A program made the translations under genes and the position numbers. The notes beneath the pieces are model-generated. The model did no database searches, was not told where the DNA came from, and worked only from the letters and a program-made list of their open reading frames with translations. 9,684 nt of DNA, from the NCBI GenBank assembly GCA_964458805.1, contig CAYWKH010000076.1:1-9684 (forward strand), in the 5' to 3' direction. Below, piece by piece: positions 1 to 6,116 of this stretch (position 1 is its first letter; each line of letters starts with the position of its first letter). This DNA comes from JAAYLU01 sp964458805. Its GTDB lineage: Bacteria > Synergistota > Synergistia > Synergistales > Aminobacteriaceae.

Positions 1-621
1 CTGGTCCGCGCCGCGGGATACGAGCTTGTCCCTCTGCCCTACGAGGGTAAGAACGCCCAGTGCTGCTCGTTCGGCGGGCACATCGACATAGCGGCCCCCA
101 ACTACTCGGCCTGGCTGGCCGACCGCAGGCGCAACGACGGTGAGTCGCCCTACGTGGTCTACTGCTCGAACTGCCGCGACGTGCTCTCGCACAAGGGCAA
201 GCCGGTCAGGCACGTGCTGGATCTCTTCTTCGGCATCAATGATTCGCCCGCGCCCCTTCCCACCCTCGACGAGCGCAGGAGGAGGCGCGAACGCCTGAGG
301 AGCGAGATACTTTCGAAGAATTGGGCGGGGTTGGAGCCTTTCGGAGGTGAGGACGAGGTGAAAAGCGAGGCAAAGCTGATCATGTCGCCCGGGCTGCGCG
401 AGAAGATGAACAGGGGGCGCTTCCTGGAGGAGGACGCGCTGACCGCGGTCGAGCAGTGCGAGGCGAGCGGCCGCAGGGTGAAAGACCCTGAGACGGGAAG
501 GTTCCACGGGTACGCGGAGATAGGCTACACCACCTACTGGGTGGAGTACGAGCCCTCCCCCGAGGGCTTCGTCCTGCACAACGCCTACTCGCACCGGATG
601 AAGATAGAGCTGGAGGACTGA
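1..621 (+). CDS. C-terminal part of dicluster/CCG-domain oxidoreductase (5' truncated)
   Basis: The reading frame is open from the first base and ends at TGA 619-621, so only the last 206 residues are present. Residues 21-27 read CCSFGGH and residues 55-58 read CSNC, with 32 residues between CC and CxxC. This is the second half of the CCG cysteine motif that binds an iron-sulfur cluster in HdrB-type heterodisulfide reductases; the usual CCG is CCS here. A charged linker (about 85-115) leads to a small C-terminal domain with the segment GYAEIGYTTYWVEYEP. From memory this matches the end of the family called pyridine nucleotide-disulfide oxidoreductase/dicluster-binding protein, whose N-terminal flavin part would lie upstream of the window. 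Members occur with molybdenum hydroxylases in anaerobes, so electron transfer to or from such an enzyme is the inferred role. The next gene starts 5 bases after the stop, which suggests one operon. The CCG domain is sure; the full-length family is likely. Confidence 0.8.
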   Translation: MVRAAGYELVPLPYEGKNAQCCSFGGHIDIAAPNYSAWLADRRRNDGESPYVVYCSNCRDVLSHKGKPVRHVLDLFFGINDSPAPLPTLDERRRRRERLRSEILSKNWAGLEPFGGEDEVKSEAKLIMSPGLREKMNRGRFLEEDALTAVEQCEASGRRVKDPETGRFHGYAEIGYTTYWVEYEPSPEGFVLHNAYSHRMKIELED

Positions 622-626
622 CGGAC

Positions 627-821
627 ATGGAAGATGGCAAAAAGCTCCTCTGCGCCAAGTGCGACGTGGAGATGATCCCCATGCCGACGGGATTCAGCTA
701 CCTTGGGCACGTGTTCCGCACCAACGTGCCTAGATGCCCGTCGTGCGGGCAGATCTTCATCTCCGAGGAGCTGGCCGCCGGCCGCATGGCGGAGGTCGAG
801 ACCACACTGGAGGACAAGTAG
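627..821 (+). CDS. DVU_1557-type small four-cysteine redox protein
   Basis: This gene encodes a 64-residue soluble protein with two CxxC pairs, C9-C12 (CAKC) and C37-C40 (CPSC), the second followed by Gly. They are spaced as in a zinc ribbon or rubredoxin-like metal site. GGAGG at 612-616, inside the previous gene, lies about 10 bases before the ATG, and the previous stop is only 5 bases upstream, so the two genes are probably translated together. The sequence and the position after the dicluster protein fit the family named DVU_1557 family redox protein (recognised from memory), an accessory of molybdenum-hydroxylase clusters. Whether the bound metal is zinc or iron cannot be told from sequence. 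It is the last gene of the rightward operon; the next gene converges on it. No signal peptide or membrane segment is visible. Confidence 0.8.
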   Translation: MEDGKKLLCAKCDVEMIPMPTGFSYLGHVFRTNVPRCPSCGQIFISEELAAGRMAEVETTLEDK

Positions 822-885
822 GCGCGCCTGTACCCGGAGGGATGCCTGTGCCGCCCGTAGGGGCGCCAGGACCCGGAGGCGCGCC
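821..885. terminator. Inverted repeats between convergent genes, possible two-way terminator
   Basis: A perfect 9-bp inverted repeat (GGCGCGCCT at 821-829, AGGCGCGCC at 877-885) encloses a smaller hairpin (arms 850-856 and 861-867, loop GTAG, one mismatch). CCGG blocks at 834-837 and 873-876 could add four pairs. ACCCGGAGG is also directly repeated at 832-840 and 871-879. The structure fills nearly the whole gap between two convergent genes, which suits a shared terminator. There is no T run on either strand, so a classical intrinsic terminator is not shown. Confidence 0.4.
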
Positions 886-890
886 CGGCC

Positions 891-1931
891 TCACAGTGCG
901 TCCTTCATGACCTCATCGTACTGAGCGTCCGAGAGGTCGATCGAGTAGAACAGCCCGAAGAACTCGACCACATCCTCTTTGAGGCGTGTCTCCTGCTTTT
1001 CCGGGTAAAAGAGATGCCCGAGCCAGAGGATCCCGAGCAGTCGGTTCACCGACGGCGGGTTGGCGACGAAGCTGTACGGATTGTTCGGTATGCGGTGCAC
1101 GCGACCCTCTCTCACAGCCTTGATGCCGCTCCAAGCGGGGTCCTCCAGTATATGACGCCGCACGTCCTCCGTCTCCGCGATTATTACATCGGGATCCCAG
1201 AGCAGAACCTGCTCAAGGGACACGGTGCTGCCCGCTCCCTTCGGGTCGGGCTGGACGTCGGCCACGTTGCACGCTCCCACCCTGTCCAGGACCTCGGCGT
1301 GGAAGGAGCCTCTGGCGTTGGTGTTCAGCCCCGCCACTCCCATTGCGATGTACACCCTCGGCGTCTCCTCGCTCCGCAGACCATCCTTCACGGACGTTGC
1401 GCGCGACAGTATCTCGCCGGCACTCCGAGAGAGCTTCCCGCCCCTCTCCTCCTCTCCCAGCAGGTCGCCCAGCACCATGCAGGCCTCGGGTAGGGTGTCG
1501 AGCGTCGCCCGGACAAAAACCGTCGGTATGCCGATCTGTTCCTGCAGCGCGTCCATGTCCTCCCGGATGCTCTTCTTGGCCTCTCCTACGTCCACGATCA
1601 CCTGCGGCGCCGCCTTTATCAGGGCCTCCATGTTGAGGGAGACGTTCTTTCCGTAGAACTGTCCGAAGAGGGGCAGCCCCAGGTACTTACCGTCGATATA
1701 CCCCTTGGCCTCCTGCGAGAAGCCAGCCGATACCCCGGACAGCTTGTCCGGCGCCAGGGTGTAGAGGATTATCTGGGCAAGAGGGCCTGATGGCGCGACC
1801 CTCTCTATCGACGATGGCAGCTCGACCTCTCTCCGAGCCGAATCCACGAACAGCCTCGCGTCCGCCAAGGGCGCGCACGCCAGCAGGAGCACCAACGCCA
1901 GCGAAGCCTGCGCAACAAACCTTCCTCTCAT
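891..1931 (-). CDS. BtuF/FepB-type ABC transporter substrate-binding protein
   Basis: This is a 346-residue extracytoplasmic binding protein of the helical-backbone class (Peripla_BP_2, the cobalamin/siderophore/heme class that also includes the molybdate binder MolA). The N-terminus is a clear export signal: Arg-rich start, hydrophobic core (residues 7-19), then APLADA with likely cleavage after A25. LLAC at 16-19 could instead be a lipobox, so a lipoprotein is possible. The mature start, with DSARREVELPSSIERV, is the typical first strand of the family. Later segments such as EALIKAAPQVIVDVGE and LLWDPDVIIAET are the usual family strands. Its ATG has an excellent site (GAGGAGGT) in the 26-base gap after the ATPase stop. 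It is the last gene of the operon and should deliver cargo to the permease encoded two genes upstream. The cargo is not readable from sequence; molybdate, tungstate or a metal chelate is inferred from the neighbours. Confidence 0.9.
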   Translation of the reverse strand: MRGRFVAQASLALVLLLACAPLADARLFVDSARREVELPSSIERVAPSGPLAQIILYTLAPDKLSGVSAGFSQEAKGYIDGKYLGLPLFGQFYGKNVSLNMEALIKAAPQVIVDVGEAKKSIREDMDALQEQIGIPTVFVRATLDTLPEACMVLGDLLGEEERGGKLSRSAGEILSRATSVKDGLRSEETPRVYIAMGVAGLNTNARGSFHAEVLDRVGACNVADVQPDPKGAGSTVSLEQVLLWDPDVIIAETEDVRRHILEDPAWSGIKAVREGRVHRIPNNPYSFVANPPSVNRLLGILWLGHLFYPEKQETRLKEDVVEFFGLFYSIDLSDAQYDEVMKDAL

Positions 1932-1957
1932 TTTTTACCTCCTCGTATTCTTCGCGG

Positions 1958-2737
1958 TCATATACAGCTAGGCATCAGCTGGCGGGCCGCATCCGCGCGG
2001 AGCACTGCCGGCTCGACCGCCACCCCGTACATCCGCTCGAGCGCCCCGACGCTCAGCACCTCCGACGGCATCCCCGGACGCTCGATCGAGCCGTCGATCA
2101 GCAGCATGGCCCGGTCGGCGAACGACAGGGCATGATCGGGGCTGTGAGTGGACATGATCACCAGGTAACCCCGGTCCGCAAGCCTCCTGGCGCATGACAT
2201 CACACCGATCTGGTGGCCGTAGTCCAGGCTTGAGCAGGGCTCGTCCATTAAGAGGATCGGCGCGTCCTGCGCGAGCGCCCTCGCTATCAGCACAAGCTGC
2301 CTCTCCCCTCCCGACAGGCGGTCGCATCTCCTGTCCGCGAGGTGCGATATCCCGGCCTCGTCCAGCGCTCTAATCGCGCGCAGATTCTCTCTTTTTCCGG
2401 GCGAGGACCAGAAGCCCAGCGCCGCCGACGTGCCCATCAGCACCATCTCGAAGGCCGTGTGGGCGCAGGCGTTCCCGTGGCTCTGAGGTATGTAGGCGAA
2501 AAGTCGCGCCCTCTCAGAGGGGCTCATCCGCCTCGTTTCCGTTCCCCCGACTCTTATCTCTCCGCGAAACGGGATCGCGCCGAGGATGCAGCGGAAGAGG
2601 GTGCTCTTCCCCGAGCCGTTGCGGCCAAGCAGGGATACGAGCGATCCGCCGGAGAACTCGAACGATACGTCAGACAGGACGCTTCTCTTTCCGTAGCGGG
2701 CGGTCAGCCCCTTGACGCTCAGATCAGCCCCGTTCAT
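1958..2737 (-). CDS. ABC transporter ATP-binding protein (BtuD/FecE type)
   Basis: This 259-residue cytoplasmic ATPase powers the adjacent permease. All ABC motifs are intact: Walker A GRNGSGKST (38-46), Q-loop at IPQS (about 83-86), signature LSGGERQ (141-147), Walker B ILLMDEP (161-167), D-loop SSLD (169-172) and switch His in MSTHSP (about H198). The order and length fit the iron-siderophore/cobalamin/molybdate group of importers. The chosen start is the ATG at 2735-2737, which overlaps the permease stop as ATGA and is preceded by AGGAGAG. The reading frame is open far upstream to 3760, but that stretch is antiparallel shadow of the permease and has no ABC homology. The C-terminal tail after residue 230 is the variable end usual for this group. 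Confidence 0.95.
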   Translation of the reverse strand: MNGADLSVKGLTARYGKRSVLSDVSFEFSGGSLVSLLGRNGSGKSTLFRCILGAIPFRGEIRVGGTETRRMSPSERARLFAYIPQSHGNACAHTAFEMVLMGTSAALGFWSSPGKRENLRAIRALDEAGISHLADRRCDRLSGGERQLVLIARALAQDAPILLMDEPCSSLDYGHQIGVMSCARRLADRGYLVIMSTHSPDHALSFADRAMLLIDGSIERPGMPSEVLSVGALERMYGVAVEPAVLRADAARQLMPSCI

Positions 2738-3735
2738 GACTCTCTCCTGTCGCGCATGATCAGGAACAGCAGGAAGGGGGCCCCGACGAACGCGGTCAGT
2801 ATCCCTATCGGGACCTCGCTTGTCGACAGAGTCCTCGACAGGATGTCGGTTGCGGGAAGCAGAGATCCGCCGAGCAGAATCGATGCCGGGATGCTCCTTC
2901 TGCAGTCCGCGCCGACTGCAAAGCGGGCGAAATGCGGGACCACGAGCCCTATCCACCCGATCACACCGCTGACGGAGACGCATGCCGCGGTGACGAAGGT
3001 CGCCCCGAGCACGGAACCGCCTCTCACCATCCGGACGTCCACTCCCATGGAGCGGGCCTCCTCTTCTCCCACGGACAGGATGTTTATACGCCACCTCATA
3101 ATAAAAAGGACCGACAGGCCGGAAAGAATCAACGGGGCGGCGAAGAGCACGTCCTCCCTCCTGGCCGAGGCGAGAGACCCCATGAGCCAGTAGGTGATCG
3201 CGGGCAGGGAGTCGTTGGGGTCCGCAATGAGCTTGAGGTAGGAGAGCCCCGCGGAACAGAGAGAGCCGACCATGATGCCCGCGAGCAGGAAGCCCAGTAT
3301 CGGATCCACCCTGGAGCGGGCGTTCACCACCACAACCAGGCCCACGGCCGAGATGCCGGAAAGAAAAGCGAACAGTGAGACGGCCTTCCAGCCGAACCCG
3401 TTCAATATCGCGAACGCCGCGCCCAAAGCCGCGCCGGACGAAGCGCCCAGAAATTCGGGGGAGACCAGGGGGTTCCTGAAAATGCTCTGGTAGACCGTGC
3501 CGGAACATGAGAGCCCCGCGCCGACCAGCGCCCCGAGCATAACCCTTGGAAAGCGCACCCGAAACAGGACTGTCTCCGCCTGCGGGGACAGGCCTCCCTC
3601 GGGTTCTATCGACAGCATCGCCTTGAACACGGTGTCGACCGGGACCGGGAATCTGCCAACGCTCATGGAAACAAGGAAGACCACGATGAACAGCCCGGCC
3701 ATGAGGGCAAAGGCGACCGTATGGCGGGGATTCAT
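2734..3735 (-). CDS. BtuC/FecC-type ABC transporter permease
   Basis: This is a 333-residue inner-membrane permease of the FecCD family, full length for the group, with about ten hydrophobic segments. Diagnostic blocks are GAGLSCSGTVYQ (72-83) with SIFRNPLVSPEFLGASSGA (84-102), TYWLMGSLA (181-189), the cytoplasmic coupling stretch EEEARSMGVDV (about 224-234) that contacts the ATPase, and IGLVVPHFAR (262-271). The start is ATG 3733-3735, which gives a normal N-terminus followed at once by a membrane helix and has AGGAGG upstream. A longer frame to 3957 adds 74 hydrophilic, Gly/Arg-rich residues that overlap the NTPase gene and are rejected. It overlaps its neighbours by four bases on both sides (ATGA), so it should be translationally coupled to NTPase and ATPase. 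It probably works as a homodimer, since only one permease gene is present. Confidence 0.95.
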   Translation of the reverse strand: MNPRHTVAFALMAGLFIVVFLVSMSVGRFPVPVDTVFKAMLSIEPEGGLSPQAETVLFRVRFPRVMLGALVGAGLSCSGTVYQSIFRNPLVSPEFLGASSGAALGAAFAILNGFGWKAVSLFAFLSGISAVGLVVVVNARSRVDPILGFLLAGIMVGSLCSAGLSYLKLIADPNDSLPAITYWLMGSLASARREDVLFAAPLILSGLSVLFIMRWRINILSVGEEEARSMGVDVRMVRGGSVLGATFVTAACVSVSGVIGWIGLVVPHFARFAVGADCRRSIPASILLGGSLLPATDILSRTLSTSEVPIGILTAFVGAPFLLFLIMRDRRES

Positions 3736-4352
3736 CCCGCTGCCTCCTGCGGAGCGGCAAGGAGAGGGCGCATGAAGGCGCCGACGATCTCCGCCTCCCT
3801 CTCCCCCGGGCGGGAGTCCATCCTGATCAGATCCGCGCCGAAATCCTCCGTCAGGCGGGATCTCATCTCCTCGTACCTGTCGAAGTACTCGGTCGGCAGC
3901 CCAAGCCCGGACGCCATGTTGCGGGCGTTCTCCCGCGCCTTGAAGACCCCGGCGCACGGCACGCCGGAGGCGAGCACCTCGAATAGCCGCGCAACGACCC
4001 TCGGGTTTAGCAGCTCCACTCCCCCTATTTCATCAAGGATAATCAGCCTCTTCATCCCCGAATCCGCGAGCAGCGACAGGATTCCATCCTCGAGCGCCCC
4101 GGGCCGGCGGACCGAGCCGTCGACCGTGTGCTCGATGAAGATGTTGGCGGCGTCCCTGGAATAGGGCAGGGAGGGCAGTTCGGAGGCGCCCGGCGGGGTC
4201 AGGGAAAAGCCTTTCACCCTTCCATCCTCGCCCAGCAGGCGACGAACGATGAAGCCGCCCGCCGTCATCCTCAAGGGCCCCATGCATCTCATCAGCAGGC
4301 TCGTCTTGCCTATGCCTATCGGCCCCTCCAGAAAAAGGCTTTTTGCTCCCAT
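3732..4352 (-). CDS. THEP1-type nucleoside-triphosphatase (NTPase_1 family)
   Basis: This 206-residue P-loop protein has Walker A GPIGIGKT at 10-17, the family block AGGFIVRRL at 31-39 (the position of GGFxTxE in THEP1), and Walker B LIILDEIGG at 103-111, the DEIG signature of NTPase_1. Known family members hydrolyse nucleoside triphosphates slowly; their cell role is unclear. The ATG at 4350-4352 has AAAGGGG six bases upstream and lies 22 bases after the previous stop. An in-frame ATG at 4403 would add 17 basic residues and overlap the upstream gene, so it is less likely. The gene sits inside a metal-uptake operon between a putative metal chelator and the permease, with an ATGA overlap to the permease. 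This suggests a nucleotide-driven step in metal handling or cofactor delivery, but that is inference. The C-terminus after about residue 185 is hydrophobic and alanine-rich. Confidence 0.85.
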   Translation of the reverse strand: MGAKSLFLEGPIGIGKTSLLMRCMGPLRMTAGGFIVRRLLGEDGRVKGFSLTPPGASELPSLPYSRDAANIFIEHTVDGSVRRPGALEDGILSLLADSGMKRLIILDEIGGVELLNPRVVARLFEVLASGVPCAGVFKARENARNMASGLGLPTEYFDRYEEMRSRLTEDFGADLIRMDSRPGEREAEIVGAFMRPLLAAPQEAAG

Positions 4353-4374
4353 AACGGACCCCTTTCGCACCCTC

Positions 4375-5133
4375 TCACTCAGCCTCGAAGCAGAACCTCT
4401 CAAGCCCCAGCAGCTCGGCGGGGACGGCTATCGTCGTGCCGAAGAATATCACCCTCTTGCCCGCGAACGCCTCCAGTATGCCGTCGATCGTCCCGTTGGA
4501 CATCGAAGACCCGGTTGCCAGCGCCACGTCCGTTGACGAGGCCGCGCGCGCCAGGTCCTTCTCCCCGTCCAGAACTGTCACGCCGTGGACCGTCCTGCCG
4601 ATGTTCTCCGGATTTAGATCGAGCACCAGAACTCTCTCCGGGCCGAGGGACTCGGAGAGCCCCTTCAGGATGGCGGGCTGGTAGCCTATGATTGCTACCC
4701 TCTCGCCCTTGGAGAGCTCGCCTGCGAGCCTCTCTCCCATCCTCTCGCCGCAGATCTTCGGCGAGGCGTCACGGCAGTGGATTGTCTTGTCTCCCCAGTT
4801 CAAGTACCTGCCCAGGGCGTTGACGCCCGCGGTCAGTATCGCCCTCTCCCTGTCGCCCGAAAGGGGCAGCCCAAGCATCTCGGAGACTGTCCCGCTCCAC
4901 GAGGACAGGTGCGACGTGAAGGCCTGCCCTCTGGCGCCTCTGACCTCCGCCTCGACCAACCGCTCCTCCCCTCTCTGCAGGGCGAAGTCGGTGAAGGGCC
5001 TCGGGTCTCCGATCGCCTGCTCTGCATTCAGCGCACGGATCTCGATCCTCTCGCCGAGCAGATCGGGGGCCTCCCTCTCCAATCGCTCGCTGACGACCGA
5101 GGTCAACCTCGACATCACGTCCGAACGGCTCAT
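4375..5133 (-). CDS. DUF4213/DUF364 protein, putative heavy-metal chelation, Rossmann-like
   Basis: This 252-residue cytoplasmic protein is of the two-part family PF13938 (N-terminal DUF4213, about 10-100) and PF04016 (DUF364, about 105-250). Recognisable blocks are SHLSSWSGTVSEMLGLPL (74-91), ILTAGVNALGRYLNW (99-113), the Cys pair TIHCRDASPKICGE (C120, C128), IIGYQPAIL (148-156), VLVLDLNPENIG (168-179), ATGSSMSNGT (206-215) and FFGTTIAVPAELLGLERFC (230-248). A known Desulfitobacterium structure of this family combines an enolase-like N-terminal fold with a Rossmann-like domain; heavy-metal chelation was proposed, not proved. The start overlaps the stop of the ModA-like gene as ATGA, with GGAG upstream. 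The position directly after a binding-protein gene and before an ABC importer supports a role in binding or processing the imported metal or oxyanion in the cytoplasm. Confidence 0.88.
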   Translation of the reverse strand: MSRSDVMSRLTSVVSERLEREAPDLLGERIEIRALNAEQAIGDPRPFTDFALQRGEERLVEAEVRGARGQAFTSHLSSWSGTVSEMLGLPLSGDRERAILTAGVNALGRYLNWGDKTIHCRDASPKICGERMGERLAGELSKGERVAIIGYQPAILKGLSESLGPERVLVLDLNPENIGRTVHGVTVLDGEKDLARAASSTDVALATGSSMSNGTIDGILEAFAGKRVIFFGTTIAVPAELLGLERFCFEAE

Positions 5134-5861
5134 CTAGCCATCTCCACCGGCTCGAAGCCCCATTTCTCCCAGATAGGCGCGGCCGCAGGGGAGCGAAGGT
5201 AATTCCAGAACTCGGCCGCCGTGTCATCGTGCAGAACGGCGTTCAGCCCGCCGACCGTAGGGAGAGGAGGCGACGGGAGGTGCGAATAGAAGCCGCCCGA
5301 CTCGATGGCGAGGCTAGCCGGGATCATCGCCGCGTCAGCGCTTCCAGCGCCGACCGCCATGACCCCGTGCAGCGCGTCCTTGACTATGATTATGGCGCCC
5401 GACGCGAGATTCTTGTCCCAGATCCCCTCTTCCTTCAGCAGACTGGAGGCCAGCTTCCCGTGGGAGGTGGTCTCCGGGTTCGGCACAGCGATCCGCAGCT
5501 CGGCCAACACCGCGTTGTCACATACACTCTTCGATTCCGACCACAGAACCATCCTGCCGTTCGCGCAGGGGTGGACGTCGCGCAGCTTCCCCCGCTTCTC
5601 AAGCCACTCGGGCCAGTCCGGGTCGGCCGCCACCAGCAGCGCGAAGGGCGCGCCCGCGTCGATCTTCTGCGCCAGCGGGCCCGTGGGTTCCTTCACGAAC
5701 AGAAGTTCTCCTCCCCCGGAGGAGACGAAGGAGGCGTAGATATCCTCCACGCACTGCGCTATGCCGGGGGATACCGCGACATAGACCTCCGACGCGAAGA
5801 CCGCGCCGTTGTACATCAGTGAAAACGCGACGACAAACGCCAGGAACAGCTTTTTCTTCAA
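5130..5861 (-). CDS. ModA-like molybdate/tungstate-type periplasmic binding protein
   Basis: This 243-residue exported protein has a textbook signal peptide (MKKK, hydrophobic core, VFA cleavage after A23). The mature part follows the ModA pattern: VYVAVSPGI for the first anion-binding loop (S31), KEPTGPLAQKI (57-67) for the usual GSSGxLAxQI loop, GAPFALLVAADPDW (70-83), RMVLW (103-107), IAVPNPETTSHGKLA (124-138) and AVGAGSADAAMIPASLA (169-185). The usual Tyr ligand of the last block (as in GIVYGSDA) is replaced by Pro181, so anion preference may differ from classical ModA. The chosen start is TTG at 5859-5861, ten bases after GGAGG (5872-5876). A GTG at 5868-5870 lies one base from that site and is too close. 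It is the first gene of the operon; no ModB/ModC type partner follows, only the BtuC/BtuD-type pair. It binds an oxyanion or small ligand outside the membrane. Confidence 0.82.
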   Translation of the reverse strand: MKKKLFLAFVVAFSLMYNGAVFASEVYVAVSPGIAQCVEDIYASFVSSGGGELLFVKEPTGPLAQKIDAGAPFALLVAADPDWPEWLEKRGKLRDVHPCANGRMVLWSESKSVCDNAVLAELRIAVPNPETTSHGKLASSLLKEEGIWDKNLASGAIIIVKDALHGVMAVGAGSADAAMIPASLAIESGGFYSHLPSPPLPTVGGLNAVLHDDTAAEFWNYLRSPAAAPIWEKWGFEPVEMAR

Positions 5862-5885
5862 GACAGGCACACCTCCGAATAATTA

Positions 5886-5902
5886 ATGCAACTGAGTTGC
5901 AT
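5886..5902. promoter_or_regulatory. Perfect palindrome, likely repressor operator
   Basis: ATGCAAC-TGA-GTTGCAT is a perfect inverted repeat with 7-base arms and a 3-base centre. It lies just downstream of the candidate -10 box of the leftward operon, touching its start point and ending about ten bases before the ribosome site. This position suits repression by a dimeric regulator. The half-site does not match the ModE or classical Fur consensus as I know them, so the regulator is unknown. Confidence 0.6.
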
Positions 5903-5903
5903 A

Positions 5904-5932
5904 ATACTACCACCCTGCTTGGTCCTTTGCAA
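5904..5932 (-). promoter_or_regulatory. Candidate sigma70 promoter of the metal-uptake operon
   Basis: On the minus strand TTGCAA (5932-5927) and TAGTAT (5909-5904) are 17 bases apart, each matching four of six consensus bases. TATTAT (5906-5901) is an overlapping alternative -10. The start point would fall inside or next to the palindrome at 5886-5902. Confidence 0.45.
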
Positions 5933-5982
5933 TCATGAAACTCCCTTTCGCTTGCGGCGGATTTTCGTTCAGTCTCTTCCGT

Positions 5983-6009
5983 TTGACTCGTTTTTTTATA
6001 ATGTATAAT
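5983..6009 (+). promoter_or_regulatory. Candidate sigma70 promoter of the response regulator gene
   Basis: TTGACT (5983-5988) and a perfect TATAAT (6004-6009) lie 15 bases apart in an AT-rich patch that stands out from the GC-rich surroundings; a second TATAAT overlaps at 5997-6002. The spacing is short, and shifting the -35 to GTTTGA (5981-5986) gives 17. It would leave a leader of about 100 bases before the ATG at 6117. Confidence 0.5.
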
Positions 6010-6116
6010 AATGGGTTAGTGAAACTCTCTTGCTCAATCAAGACAACGGTTTATTAAAGGTTTCCGGTCATCGGGCAAGTACGGGCGACATAACAGGAGA
6101 GTACACGAAGCACTCT

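Noticed and set aside
154..621. Separate 155-residue gene starting at the ATG-like codon 154
   Set aside because: The frame is open from base 1 and the CC part of the cysteine motif lies upstream of 154, so this is the tail of a larger protein.
2342..3193. 283-codon plus-strand open frame opposite the ATPase and permease
   Set aside because: It is an antisense shadow in GC-rich coding DNA; the peptide is low in structure and the minus-strand genes are fully supported.
2738..3760. Upstream open part of the long minus-strand frame 1958-3760 as an N-terminal extension of the ATPase
   Set aside because: The peptide is Gly/Arg-rich shadow of the permease gene with no ABC features; the ATPase has its own ATG and ribosome site at 2737.
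3736..3957. 74-residue N-terminal extension of the permease
   Set aside because: It is hydrophilic, overlaps the NTPase gene fully, and the inner ATG at 3735 has a strong AGGAGG site and a normal membrane start.
6030..6116. Longer response regulator starting at TTG 6030
   Set aside because: No ribosome site precedes it, it falls about 14 bases from the predicted transcription start, and the extra 29 residues do not resemble a receiver start.
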